A stretch of 61,934 nt of DNA from Bacteroides sp. CAG:1076 (GTDB lineage: Bacteria; Bacteroidota; Bacteroidia; Bacteroidales; Bacteroidaceae): assembly GCA_000436795.1 (NCBI GenBank), contig HF993166.1, positions 1 through 61,934 on the forward strand, read 5' to 3'. Under the pieces are notes generated by a model. It was not told the origin of the DNA. It did no database searches and saw only the letters and a program-made list of their open reading frames with translations. This document shows positions 45,257 through 54,535 of this stretch, piece after piece. The position numbers were made by a program, and so were the translations under genes. Every line of letters starts with the position of its first letter. Positions within the stretch are counted from its first letter, which is position 1.

Positions 45257-47827
45257 TTAGTTTTCAGTATATGAGATATCACTCAGCTGACGTATATGCA
45301 CTGAAACATCCTCCAATGGAGATCCGTCACCTGAGGTTATAAGTATTTTCCGGGAAACTCCGGGCAACAAATCGAAAAAATTATCCGAGAAGCGTACGCC
45401 CTGAACCGGTATTTCTATAAATACATCACGTGCCAGTTGGTCCGATTTCAACGTCAGTTCACAAGCACCGTTTTTCTTTTTTATCTTACAATTTATTTTT
45501 GCCTGAGGTAGATGCTGCGCCTTGGGACGCACCGGATAATAAACCTCATCCGAAAGCACCTGACGATCGTGAGCTCCTTTCAACGTCATGTGTATAAACG
45601 AAGTAGTTGTATCGCACGCTGCAAAGGCACTATTCCAGTCCTCTTCATAGAACAAAGCAGAAGAATTAACCGGCAGCTCACCTTTTACTTGATGACGACG
45701 CAATACCTTTCCTTTAAAATCCGTCAGTTCAATCTGCAATACAATATCCTTTGTCTTCAGCACATCCGACATAACATAGTATTTCAATTTATCTCCCTCA
45801 CGGACCGCATCTACCAGTACAGGAGCAAACGCCCGGCGGCTCTGGTAATGCAATGCTTTCCAGTTACCGTAATAGTCGATAGCCGACCAGGAAACAACCG
45901 GCCAACTGTCATTAAGCTGCCAGATCAAACTACCCATACAATAAGGACGATTCCGGCGATGAGCTTCCATTCCCTGCCGCATTCCCTGTCCTTGCAGCAC
46001 AAGTCCCAGATACACCAAATCCTCAAATTTTTCAGGAACCCGATAATATAATCCCATTGTCTTTTTTATCAGGAAATTACCGATTGAACTTTTCTGATGT
46101 GCATTCATCACCGGCGATTCCATGTTATAGTCTTCCGGTGAAGCAAAGGAATGTATCGTCTTCATTTCGGGGAACGACTGAAAGCCAAATTCGCTCATAA
46201 AACGAGGTATTTCGGCATCCAGACTTTCGAAAGGTTTCTGCCCGTACCATATTCCCCAGTTATGACTATCTCCATTCTTCCAGGTATTCGGTCTTCCCCA
46301 ATTGGCTTCATAAGGAGAACTCTCCAGATAAAATCGGCCCGGATCGAGTTCTTTAACCTTTTCCGGCAGTAACCGACGGAACAAAATATCGTAACCATCT
46401 GCCAGTTGCTGGTATATCTCGGTACCGTATTTCTTCTTCCAGCCCCAGTATTTCATGCCCTCATTTACTTCATTGTTTCCACACCACATTGCCAGCGAAG
46501 CATGATTACGCAGACGTTTGATGTTATAAACCGCTTCTTCCGATACTTGTTTCAGGAAAGCAGGATAGTGTGGATAAGGTGTACAAGCAAACATAAAGTC
46601 CTGCCACACCAGTATGCCACGTTTGTCGGCTTCTTCGTATAGTGCATCGTCCTCATAAACTCCTCCACCCCATACACGTATCATATTCATGTGTGCAGCC
46701 TGTACATCTTCCAGCAGACGGACATACCGCTCACGGGTGACACGTGGCAACAAAGCATCCGAAGGTATCAGATTGGTGCCCTTGGCAAACATCGGAATGC
46801 CATTTACTTCAAAATAGAAACTCATACCCAGACTATCCTTCTCTTGTACGACACGTATCGAACGAAGTCCTATCTGATGTTGCTTGCAGGCAACCGTCTT
46901 TCCATCAATGGTTACAGAAGCATGAAAATCATATAAAGCAGCCTCTCCCCATCCATTCGGCATCCATAAATGTGGAGATTCAATGTTCAGAGGAAGCGAT
47001 ACCGTATTTACTCCCGGCTGCAAGCTGACAGCCTGCTCTATCATCCGGCTTCTTTCCTGTCCGTACGTGCAGGTAATCTTTACTTGTGCCTCCTGTATCT
47101 GGTTGCTGAGATTGTTTATTTCCAGACGATTGTCTACTTCTGCCCGACTGGAAGTGACCGACTCTTGACAAACAAAATAGTCTTCTATTACCGCCTGACC
47201 GGCAAATTCCAGACGAACGGGCCGCCAGATACCACAAGTCACCATCCGAATTCCCCAGTCCCATCCATACGAATAAGGAGCCTTGCGTGTGAAAATACTT
47301 ACCCGTTCGGCACGATGATCATTGGCAGCAGGATAAATAAAACCGTTTGTTTCCCACTGAGGCATCGCTTCACGAAGCGGTGACCGGAAGCTGACAAGCA
47401 ACTTGTTCTCTCCTTTTCTCAAAAAATGCTTCACTGGAACCCGATAACCAACAAACATATTGTCTGCCTTCAGTATACATGCCCCGTTCAGCGAAACATC
47501 GGCATATGTATCAAGCCCTTCAAACACTAAAAATATTTCTTGGTGAGCCAACTGTTCTTCGGTAAGCGTAAAAGAAGTCCGATACAACCAGTCTTCATCT
47601 TCCACCCATTGTATCTTGTCTTCATTCATCCCGTAAAAAGGATCCGGTAATTTTCCCTGAGCAATCAAATCCTGATGAACCGTACCCGGCACAACAGCAG
47701 GCAACCATTCATTGCTTCCATACTTCGAAAACTGCCAGCCGGAATGAAGCGTCAAACTATCGGCTAATGTAGTATTACCTAAAGAAAAGAAGCCCGTTAA
47801 TAATGCCATCAGGATGATTTTCCACAT
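45257..47827 (-). CDS. GH2 beta-mannosidase
   Basis: An 856-aa exported enzyme with a Sec signal (about residues 1-22, no lipobox), closely resembling Bacteroides beta-mannosidases of GH2. The N-terminal sugar-binding domain includes DWLYRTSFTL and SYGWDWGIRMVTCGIWRPV, typical of mannosidases. The acid/base is Glu453 in GNNEVNEG and the nucleophile Glu546 in MSEFGFQS. It probably hydrolyses the Man-beta-1,4-GlcNAc bond of the N-glycan core, or mannan oligosaccharides, in the periplasm. The GH20 gene follows directly; the same GH2/GH20 neighbourhood is, as far as I recall, known from B. thetaiotaomicron. Confidence 0.92.
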   Translation of the reverse strand: MWKIILMALLTGFFSLGNTTLADSLTLHSGWQFSKYGSNEWLPAVVPGTVHQDLIAQGKLPDPFYGMNEDKIQWVEDEDWLYRTSFTLTEEQLAHQEIFLVFEGLDTYADVSLNGACILKADNMFVGYRVPVKHFLRKGENKLLVSFRSPLREAMPQWETNGFIYPAANDHRAERVSIFTRKAPYSYGWDWGIRMVTCGIWRPVRLEFAGQAVIEDYFVCQESVTSSRAEVDNRLEINNLSNQIQEAQVKITCTYGQERSRMIEQAVSLQPGVNTVSLPLNIESPHLWMPNGWGEAALYDFHASVTIDGKTVACKQHQIGLRSIRVVQEKDSLGMSFYFEVNGIPMFAKGTNLIPSDALLPRVTRERYVRLLEDVQAAHMNMIRVWGGGVYEDDALYEEADKRGILVWQDFMFACTPYPHYPAFLKQVSEEAVYNIKRLRNHASLAMWCGNNEVNEGMKYWGWKKKYGTEIYQQLADGYDILFRRLLPEKVKELDPGRFYLESSPYEANWGRPNTWKNGDSHNWGIWYGQKPFESLDAEIPRFMSEFGFQSFPEMKTIHSFASPEDYNMESPVMNAHQKSSIGNFLIKKTMGLYYRVPEKFEDLVYLGLVLQGQGMRQGMEAHRRNRPYCMGSLIWQLNDSWPVVSWSAIDYYGNWKALHYQSRRAFAPVLVDAVREGDKLKYYVMSDVLKTKDIVLQIELTDFKGKVLRRHQVKGELPVNSSALFYEEDWNSAFAACDTTTSFIHMTLKGAHDRQVLSDEVYYPVRPKAQHLPQAKINCKIKKKNGACELTLKSDQLARDVFIEIPVQGVRFSDNFFDLLPGVSRKILITSGDGSPLEDVSVHIRQLSDISYTEN

Positions 47828-47980
47828 ATTTTTTCAAGTTACAGATTTAAGAATCAATCAATTAAACTTTTCTTCCTGCTCGATGTTACACTAAAATCCG
47901 CTCTCCGGCCAACAAGCCGAAAAGATATCCCCCATAGTCGGACTAAAATGTGTTTCAAGCACAAACTCTTCACTCTACAA

Positions 47981-48030
47981 AATAAAATAAGTTTTTCCGA
48001 TAATACAAATTATATTAACCGGAAAAACTT
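47981..48030 (-). terminator. Terminator of the leuS-YitT unit
   Basis: Perfect 11-base arms 47989-47999 and 48020-48030; the minus strand continues ATTTTATTTTG. It lies 58 nt past the YitT-like stop codon. The rest of the spacer 47828-48087 shows no gene and no clear promoter for the mannosidase operon. Confidence 0.8.
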
Positions 48031-48087
48031 ACTTATTTCATCAACCTCCCGGGGAGTTTGTTTACATCCAACAAATGACAGCCGAAC

Positions 48088-48984
48088 TTATTTCACTTTC
48101 AGCTTGTCAAATCCTTCGCCATACACTCCCACTACATTACTTTGGGAAACGAAAGCATCCGGATCAATATCTTTCACCAGACGGAAAATATCGAGTGATT
48201 CCACTTTCTTCGCCAGTACAACAATAACCTTGATATCTTGCTTGCTATACCAGCCCTGACCGTCGAGCAATGTCACACCACGGTCTATCTTGGTAGAAAT
48301 GCCTTCTGCTATCTGTTCATATTTCCGCGAGAATATCAGGAACTGGACCGACTGACGGGAACTGTTGATTACATAGTCTATCACGATACTCATGATAAAC
48401 AATACACAGAAACCGAACAAAACGCGCTTCCAGTCGTGGAAAATGAAATAACACGATGAAATGATTACGATATCACAGTACATCATCATACGTCCCAAGG
48501 TAACATCCTTGTACTTGTTGATAATCCATGCAATGATATCAGTTCCTCCCGTACTACCATTGTTGCAGAATACGATACCGATTCCGAAACCCAGCAGTCC
48601 GGCACCGATAACACAAGCCATGAACTCCTGCCCCGGTCCAAGAAGCTGAGGAAGATTTCCGGCACTGTTTCTGAACAAAACCTGAAACCACCAAAGCAAG
48701 AAAGTCAGCATAAAGATGGCATAGATGGTCTTCACACTGAACTTAGGTCCCAGAATTTTCAAGGCAAATCCCAGAAAAACAGCGTTAATCACAAAGTAAG
48801 AAACCTGAATTTCGATACCTGTAGCATAATAAATAATAGCGGCAATACCACTCACCCCTCCGGTTGTAATCTGATAAGGCAACAGAAAAGCTACCCATCC
48901 CAGCGCATAACATACCAGTCCGAAAGTAATGGCAAGGTAGTCTTTCGACTCCCTGCCTATTTTTTTCTTCAGAATCGCTTCCAT
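48088..48984 (-). CDS. YitT family membrane protein (DUF161/DUF2179)
   Basis: A 298-aa inner-membrane protein with about five transmembrane segments in the first 210 residues (for example LAITFGLVCYALGWVAFLLPYQITTGGVSGIAAIIYY, too long to be one helix), including the family's GFGIGIVFCNNGSTGGTD block, and a cytosolic C-terminal DUF2179 domain (about 225-290). YitT-type proteins are widespread, but their transport or sensing role is not established. It lies 10 nt after leuS, so the two are probably one transcript. Confidence 0.88.
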   Translation of the reverse strand: MEAILKKKIGRESKDYLAITFGLVCYALGWVAFLLPYQITTGGVSGIAAIIYYATGIEIQVSYFVINAVFLGFALKILGPKFSVKTIYAIFMLTFLLWWFQVLFRNSAGNLPQLLGPGQEFMACVIGAGLLGFGIGIVFCNNGSTGGTDIIAWIINKYKDVTLGRMMMYCDIVIISSCYFIFHDWKRVLFGFCVLFIMSIVIDYVINSSRQSVQFLIFSRKYEQIAEGISTKIDRGVTLLDGQGWYSKQDIKVIVVLAKKVESLDIFRLVKDIDPDAFVSQSNVVGVYGEGFDKLKVK

Positions 48985-48994
48985 ATGTCTGCGA

Positions 48995-51829
48995 TTAAAG
49001 TACGATGTTTACAATCTTCTTCGGCACGATAATAACCTTCTTCGGAGTTTTGCCTTCAATCCACTTCTGCGACTGTTCATCGCTCATTACGGCTGCCTGA
49101 ATCGTTTCATTGTCTGCATCGGCAGGGAATTCCATTGTAAAGCGAGCTTTTCCGTTGAAAGAAATCGTATATTTCACACTATCTTCTTTCAGATACTCTT
49201 CATTGAATATCGGCCACTGTGCATCACAAACCGAAGTTGTATTGCCCAAAGCTTCCCACAATTCTTCTGCCAGATGTGGAGCAAATGGAGCAATCAACAC
49301 TACCAGATCACTCATCACAGCCTTGTTACGGCATTTCAGCGAAGTCAGTTCGTTTACACAAATCATAAAGGCACTGATAGACGTATTGTAAGAGAAGGTT
49401 TCAATATCACCAGTCACCTTCTTGATCAGCTTATGAATTGCTTTCAGCTCTTCCTTGGTAGGTTCTCCTTCTGCCGGCATGAAATTGCCCTGACGGTCGT
49501 AGAACAAGTTCCAGAGTTTCTTCAAGAAACGGTGAACACCGTCGATACCGTTTGTATCCCACGGCTTAGACTGTTCTACCGGTCCGAGGAACATTTCGTA
49601 CATACGCAGTGTATCGGCACCATACTTCTCGACAATCATATCCGGGTTCACTACGTTGTACATCGATTTACTCATCTTTTCTACAGCCCAGCCGCAGATG
49701 TACTTGCCATCTTCCAGAATAAACTCTGCGTTATTGTATTCAGGACGCCAGTTCTTGAAGGCTTCTACATCCAGCACATCGTTCGATACAATGTTCACAT
49801 CGACATGAAGCGGAGTCACTTCGTACTGGTCTTTCAAGCCCAGTGAAACAAATGTATTGGTATCCTTGATACGGTAAACAAAGTTGCTTCGGCCTTGAAT
49901 CATACCCTGATTGACAAGTTTCTGGAAAGGCTCTTCCTTGATGCTCACCCCCAGGTCGAACAGGAACTTGTTCCAGAAGCGAGAATAAATCAAGTGTCCG
50001 GTAGCATGTTCCGTACCACCTACGTACAAGTCCACATTCTGCCAGTAACGATCGGCTTTTTCAGAAACCAATGCCTGATCATTGTGCGGATCCATATAAC
50101 GCAAATAGTAAGCCGATGAACCTGCAAATCCCGGCATAGTATTCAGTTCCAGCGGGAAAACAGTTACGTTGTCTATTTTTGTATTCTCTACCACTTCACC
50201 TTTGGTTACATCCCACGCCCACTTGGTAGCATGTCCCAATGGAGGCTCACCTGTTTCGGTAGGTAGGAATTTGTCTACTTCAGGAAGTTCCAGCGGCAAC
50301 TTGCTTTCGTCTATCATGTAAGGCACACCGTCTTTGTAATAAACCGGGAACGGTTCACCCCAGTAACGCTGGCGGGAGAAAATCGCATCACGCAAACGAT
50401 AGTTCACTTTCACACGGCCCAACTGATGTTCCTTCACATATTTCTTGGTAGCGGCAATGGCTTCCTTGATAGTCAGTCCGTTCAGGTTCAAATCGCAATA
50501 AGGAGTAACTCCAGCTTTCGGCGAATTACATACGATACCTTCCTTGGCATCGAAACTTTCTTCTGATACATCGCAACCTTCTACCAGCGGAATGATAGGC
50601 AAGTTGAAGTGTTTTGCAAAAGCATAGTCACGACTGTCGTGAGCCGGAACGGCCATGATAGCTCCCGTACCGTAACCAGCCAATACGTAATCGCTGATCC
50701 ATACCGGAACAGCCTCTCCTGTAAACGGATTGACGGCATACGAACCACTGAACACGCCTGTTACACGACGGTCGGCGATACGTTCACGTTCGGTACGTTT
50801 CTTTGTACGATCCAGATAGGCTTCCACTTCTGCTTTCTGGCCTTCGGTTGTCAGCAGCGGAACAAGCTCACTTTCAGGAGCCAGAACCATGAATGTTACA
50901 CCAAACATAGTATCGGCACGAGTCGTAAAGATGGTAAATTCCAGATCGCTGTCTTTTACCTTGAAACGAACTTCCGTACCTTCCGAACGGCCGATCCAGT
51001 TACGTTGAGTTTCTTTCAGCGAATCGGTCCAGTCTACTGTCTCCAGTCCGTCGAGCAGACGCTGAGCATAAGCCGAAACGCGCAGACACCACTGGCGCAT
51101 CTTCTTCTGGACAACTGGATAACCTCCTCGTTCTGATACACCATCCACTACTTCATCGTTGGCAAGTACGGTACCCAGTTGCGGACACCAGTTCACCATC
51201 GTTTCACCCAGATAAGCAATACGGTAGTTCATCAGTACTTCCTGCTGTTCCTTTTCGCTCTTGGCTTTCCATTCTTCTGCTGTAAAGCTCAGTTCTTCAC
51301 TGCAAGCTACATCCAGCCCTTCTGTTCCTTTTTCCTCGAAATGCTTGATCAGTTCACTGATAGGTTCAGCTTTTCCACAAGCATTGCAGTAGTAACTGTT
51401 GAACATTTTCTGGAAAGCCCACTGAGTCCAGTGGTAATATCCCGGATCACAAGTACGTACCTCGCGGTCCCAGTCGAACGAAAAACCAATCTTGTCCAAC
51501 TGCTGACGGTAGCGGTTGATGTTATTTACAGTAGTGATAGCCGGATGCTGGCCGGTCTGAATTGCATATTGTTCGGCAGGCAAGCCGTAAGCATCGTACC
51601 CCATCGGGTTCAATACATTATAGCCCTGCAAGCGTTTGTAACGAGCATAAATATCGCTGGCAATATATCCCAACGGGTGACCAACATGAAGTCCTGCTCC
51701 CGACGGATAAGGGAACATGTTCAGTACATAGAACTTCTTCTTCGATTCATCTTCGACAACCTTGTAGGTTTTGTTATCCACCCACTTCTGCTGCCATTTT
51801 TTCTCGATCTCTCTGAAATTATATTCCAT
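48995..51829 (-). CDS. leuS: Leucyl-tRNA synthetase
   Basis: Class I aminoacyl-tRNA synthetase charging tRNA-Leu. The 944-aa protein shows the HIGH motif as HVGH ([16 protein letters not shown]), an editing (CP1) domain with [12 protein letters not shown], the KMSKS loop ([14 protein letters not shown]) and an anticodon-binding C-terminus. The frame continues to 51922, but a perfect -7 box sits at 51876-51883, between the two possible starts, and only the sequence from [13 protein letters not shown] resembles LeuRS. Hence the ATG at 51829 is chosen. Confidence 0.97.
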   Translation of the reverse strand: MEYNFREIEKKWQQKWVDNKTYKVVEDESKKKFYVLNMFPYPSGAGLHVGHPLGYIASDIYARYKRLQGYNVLNPMGYDAYGLPAEQYAIQTGQHPAITTVNNINRYRQQLDKIGFSFDWDREVRTCDPGYYHWTQWAFQKMFNSYYCNACGKAEPISELIKHFEEKGTEGLDVACSEELSFTAEEWKAKSEKEQQEVLMNYRIAYLGETMVNWCPQLGTVLANDEVVDGVSERGGYPVVQKKMRQWCLRVSAYAQRLLDGLETVDWTDSLKETQRNWIGRSEGTEVRFKVKDSDLEFTIFTTRADTMFGVTFMVLAPESELVPLLTTEGQKAEVEAYLDRTKKRTERERIADRRVTGVFSGSYAVNPFTGEAVPVWISDYVLAGYGTGAIMAVPAHDSRDYAFAKHFNLPIIPLVEGCDVSEESFDAKEGIVCNSPKAGVTPYCDLNLNGLTIKEAIAATKKYVKEHQLGRVKVNYRLRDAIFSRQRYWGEPFPVYYKDGVPYMIDESKLPLELPEVDKFLPTETGEPPLGHATKWAWDVTKGEVVENTKIDNVTVFPLELNTMPGFAGSSAYYLRYMDPHNDQALVSEKADRYWQNVDLYVGGTEHATGHLIYSRFWNKFLFDLGVSIKEEPFQKLVNQGMIQGRSNFVYRIKDTNTFVSLGLKDQYEVTPLHVDVNIVSNDVLDVEAFKNWRPEYNNAEFILEDGKYICGWAVEKMSKSMYNVVNPDMIVEKYGADTLRMYEMFLGPVEQSKPWDTNGIDGVHRFLKKLWNLFYDRQGNFMPAEGEPTKEELKAIHKLIKKVTGDIETFSYNTSISAFMICVNELTSLKCRNKAVMSDLVVLIAPFAPHLAEELWEALGNTTSVCDAQWPIFNEEYLKEDSVKYTISFNGKARFTMEFPADADNETIQAAVMSDEQSQKWIEGKTPKKVIIVPKKIVNIVL

Positions 51830-51875
51830 AGTGGTGATTGTATATTTGATTTTTACTATTTCCCGCAATATCGTG

Positions 51876-51883
51876 CAAAGATA
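51876..51883 (-). promoter_or_regulatory. -7 box for leuS
   Basis: The minus strand reads TATCTTTG, a full TAnnTTTG match, 46 nt ahead of the leuS ATG. Its position decides against the longer reading frame. Confidence 0.6.
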
Positions 51884-51922
51884 GTAAGACTTCGGGAATA
51901 AACCCGTTTTTTCCGCTAACAA

Positions 51923-52300
51923 ATATCAATCAACCCATTACCTTGCAGCCTATTATCTCTCACCCCTTTCTGGATGTCGGCACAAGCTGTATTTTTTCCG
52001 CCCGGAAATGCAGCAAAACATCGGCACGTTTTCACTGAAACGTCACCAGGTTTTCAACGAAACTTACAGGTGTTATAAACAGTCTGTGAACAACTGTTCA
52101 AATAGCAGTTAATATATTAATTGTCAACAGAAAACCAATGTTAATAAGCCGATTGAAAAAGGAACTGTCAACAGAGCTTTCAACAAACATATCAACATAT
52201 AAAGAACGATATACTCCCCTCCTTTCACACACTTGTGAGGAAGCTCATCCGATGACTTGCCCACGCTTATAGAAACAGCTCGCCAGAAACCCTGAAGTTT
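51923..52300. other. Non-coding region with short repeated motifs between the CoA-transferase gene and leuS
   Basis: No gene was seen. The stretch holds two copies of TGTCAACAGA (52122-52131 and 52166-52175), related TTTTCAACGAAAC and CTTTCAACAAAC segments, and small dyads such as ACGTTT/AAACGT (52026-52031/52038-52043). None matches a known element I can name. It leads directly into the TTGTACAA pair at 52301. Confidence 0.4.
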
Positions 52301-52335
52301 TTGTACAAAAACAAAATTTTTTTGTACAAAAAATA
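52301..52335. promoter_or_regulatory. Tandem TTGTACAA element, site B
   Basis: TTGTACAA at 52301-52308 and 52322-52329, 21 bp apart as at site A (25929-25963), and the second octamer is again followed by AAAAAATA in an overlapping 14-mer. It is 164 bp downstream of the CoA-transferase stop and about 420 bp ahead of the leuS promoter. The sequence between the octamers differs from site A except for the T-run. Confidence 0.5.
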
Positions 52336-52423
52336 AAAAAACATGCAGACAAATCCGGCTACACCCGAAGATGTTCCGGACAACTTCTGACGACAGGTTA
52401 CAGCAACTACCTCCCCAAAAGAA

Positions 52424-52470
52424 AATTCCCCTCTGCGCCTTTATTTTCCATAAAGTGCAAAGGGGAATTA
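52424..52470 (-). terminator. Terminator of the CoA-transferase gene
   Basis: Perfect 9-base arms 52424-52432 and 52461-52469 with further inner pairing (TGC/GCA, TTA/TAA); the minus strand continues TTCTTTTGG. It lies 24 nt past the stop codon. Confidence 0.78.
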
Positions 52471-52492
52471 CCCTATCTGATAAATCAGGAAA

Positions 52493-53989
52493 TTACTTTT
52501 CGAAATCAGCCCAGTTAGTCAGGCGCATGTCACCCTGCTTGATGAATACCTGATGCATACCCAGCGCAGCCGACAAACTGTGACAAGTCTGCCCTTTTGT
52601 AGAAATCTTCAGATAATCCCACAACAACTGCTTGTAATCCGGATGAGCACAATTCTCGATAACAGCCTGTGCACGCTCCATCGGACTCTTTCCTCTCAGG
52701 TCGGCAATACCCTGTTCGGTAATAATCACATTGACCGAATGCTCGCTGTGATCCAGATGCGATACCATCGGCACAATAGAACTGATACATCCTCCCTTCG
52801 CTGTCGACGGACAAGAGAAGATAGAGATGTAAGCACTGCGGGTAAAGTCGCCCGAACCACCGATACCATTCATCATCTTTGTTCCACAGATATGCGTAGA
52901 ATTGACATTACCATAAATATCAGCTTCGATAGCCGTATTCATTGAAATAACTCCGATACGGCGAACTACCTCCGGACAGTTGGAGATCTCCGAAGGACGA
53001 AGCACCAGCTTATGACGGAAGAAATCCATATTATCGTAAATATCTTGCAGACAATCGTTTGTCACACTGAGCGAACAAGTACTACCAAACTTGATTCTAC
53101 CCTCTTTTATCAACTTGATGACAGAGTTCTGAATGACCTCCGTATACATCTCAAACGGCGGAATACTGGGGTCCTTACCCAGTGCGCTGAGTACCGCATT
53201 GGCAATGTTTCCTACCCCCGACTGCAATGGCAGGAAGGTAGACGGGATAATTCCCCGACGCATGTCCGCAGCCAGAAAATCGGCAACATTCTGCCCGATC
53301 TTATCCGTTACGGGATCCGGATCGTGGAAACCACGTGCCTCATCCGGAAGATTCACTTCTACCACCCCGACAATCTTTTCCGGATTCACCTGAATATAAG
53401 GCAATCCGATCCGGTCGCTGGGACGGACGATAGGAATCGGACGACGATATGGAGGACGCTCCATTTCGTACAAGTCATGCACCCCTATCAAACTTTTACT
53501 GTGAGCTGCATTCAATTCTACAATCACACGGTCGGCCAGGCGAGCAATGGTTGGCGAAATACCTACCCCTGCCGTCAGATAAATCCGTCCGTCGGCTGTA
53601 ATTTCACACGCCTCGATTATCGCAGTAGTAACATGTCCCAAAAATCCGGAACGCAAACGCTGTGCCACTTGCGACAAATGTATATCTGTATAATTGATTT
53701 CGCCGGCATTTACAGCCTTTCGGAAGTCTGCATTGGTAGTATATGGTGCACGAAAATGAATAGCATGAGCACGCGTCAGCACCCCGTCGCAAGAATCTCC
53801 CGTAGAAGCTCCAGTAATGATCCCAATCTGAAAGTGTTCTCCCCTGGCGTGTTTCTCTTCTGCCTGCCTGGCAAGCTCTGCCGTTACGGCTTTCGGACTT
53901 CCTGCTGGTGTAAACCCGCTCAGGGCGATAATCTCTCCATCTTTTATCAGGCTGGCAGCTTCGGCTGCGGTCATAAAGTTATAATTCAT
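52493..53989 (-). CDS. Acetyl-CoA hydrolase/succinate CoA-transferase family protein
   Basis: A 498-aa class I CoA-transferase of the Cat1/ScpC/AarC type. It moves CoA between acyl groups such as acetyl, propionyl and succinyl, and in a propionate- and succinate-producing gut Bacteroidales a propionyl- or acetyl-CoA:succinate CoA-transferase is the natural reading. The catalytic glutamate is best placed at Glu284 (MYTEVIQNS), with Asn337 at the spacing seen in Acetobacter AarC. GVGNIANAVL and the C-terminal VNVIITEQGIADLRGKSP are family blocks. Full length. The acyl specificity cannot be read from sequence. It is followed by a terminator, with a near-consensus -7 box at 54020-54027 upstream. 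Confidence 0.92.
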   Translation of the reverse strand: MNYNFMTAAEAASLIKDGEIIALSGFTPAGSPKAVTAELARQAEEKHARGEHFQIGIITGASTGDSCDGVLTRAHAIHFRAPYTTNADFRKAVNAGEINYTDIHLSQVAQRLRSGFLGHVTTAIIEACEITADGRIYLTAGVGISPTIARLADRVIVELNAAHSKSLIGVHDLYEMERPPYRRPIPIVRPSDRIGLPYIQVNPEKIVGVVEVNLPDEARGFHDPDPVTDKIGQNVADFLAADMRRGIIPSTFLPLQSGVGNIANAVLSALGKDPSIPPFEMYTEVIQNSVIKLIKEGRIKFGSTCSLSVTNDCLQDIYDNMDFFRHKLVLRPSEISNCPEVVRRIGVISMNTAIEADIYGNVNSTHICGTKMMNGIGGSGDFTRSAYISIFSCPSTAKGGCISSIVPMVSHLDHSEHSVNVIITEQGIADLRGKSPMERAQAVIENCAHPDYKQLLWDYLKISTKGQTCHSLSAALGMHQVFIKQGDMRLTNWADFEK

Positions 53990-54039
53990 GGTATTAGGTG
54001 TTTTTATAATTGTTAGTATTAAACTTACATTGTTTCCGG

Positions 54040-54417
54040 TTAATATTTACGGTTAAAGATTTCAGAATAAATGAATGCACGCCGTGCTTCTTCCGGTGTA
54101 CTCAAACGGATATTTTTTCCCGACACTGCCGGCTGGGCAATACGAGGCGATGGCTTTTTCTGCGGTTCGACAGCTACTTCCCGCCTCTTTTTACTTTCTC
54201 CTTTAACCTTTCTATTTTTCTTGTTATCAACATATTGGGCTACGGAGTCACTACCTTTATCCGGTACTATTTCTTCCTTCTTCCCGACAACTGGAATCGG
54301 CTTTGCCGTTTTCCTGCGGGAAACAGTATTTTTCGTCTTTTTCTTCTTGGCATAATTCTGACAGGCGGCCAAGGCAATAGCCGCTACTACAACAAGTATG
54401 CTTACCACGTCGTCCAT
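54040..54417 (-). CDS. Small membrane-anchored basic protein, conserved hypothetical
   Basis: A 125-aa protein not assigned to a family. It has one N-terminal hydrophobic segment (about residues 4-20, ILVVVAAIALAAC), then a long Lys/Arg-rich linker with Pro and Glu, and a compact C-terminal block, STPEEARRAFIYSEIFNRKY, that looks conserved and helical. The topology suggests an inner-membrane anchor with a cytosolic basic tail, or a lipoprotein if AAC is a lipobox. A perfect -7 box 27 nt upstream supports that it is a gene. It is divergent from miaB and 50 nt ahead of the CoA-transferase gene. Confidence 0.7.
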   Translation of the reverse strand: MDDVVSILVVVAAIALAACQNYAKKKKTKNTVSRRKTAKPIPVVGKKEEIVPDKGSDSVAQYVDNKKNRKVKGESKKRREVAVEPQKKPSPRIAQPAVSGKNIRLSTPEEARRAFIYSEIFNRKY

Positions 54418-54444
54418 AGTCTACCAAAATGTTAAGGATTTGCC

Positions 54445-54452
54445 CAAAGATA
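54445..54452 (-). promoter_or_regulatory. -7 box for the small membrane protein gene
   Basis: The minus strand reads TATCTTTG, a full TAnnTTTG match, 27 nt ahead of the ATG at 54417. Confidence 0.55.
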
Positions 54453-54495
54453 CTAATAAATATAACACATTCATGGATTTTAGGGAAGAAACTCA

Positions 54496-54503
54496 TATCT
54501 TTG
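54496..54503 (+). promoter_or_regulatory. -7 box for miaB
   Basis: TATCTTTG, a full TAnnTTTG match, 32 nt ahead of the miaB ATG at 54536. Confidence 0.6.
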
Positions 54504-54535
54504 CAAATGAATTTATTAAATAATAACATACCATT

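Noticed and set aside
51179..51901. Open frame of 240 codons antisense to leuS
   Set aside because: It lies opposite conserved LeuRS sequence and has no resemblance to a known protein.
52122..52131. Sigma-70 E. coli-type promoter reading leftward (TTGACA with TA-rich downstream)
   Set aside because: Bacteroidota housekeeping promoters use TTTG/TAnnTTTG, and leuS already has a perfect -7 box; the resemblance is most likely chance.
52100..52200. Replication origin (oriC) suggested by TCAACA motifs and a parS site in the same window
   Set aside because: No TTATCCACA DnaA boxes, no dnaA gene and no DNA-unwinding element layout were found; the parS site is 36 kb away.
53012..54016. Long open frame (334 codons) opposite the CoA-transferase gene
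   Set aside because: It is fully antisense to a clear enzyme gene with all family motifs; the composition is that of a shadow frame and no domain is recognisable.
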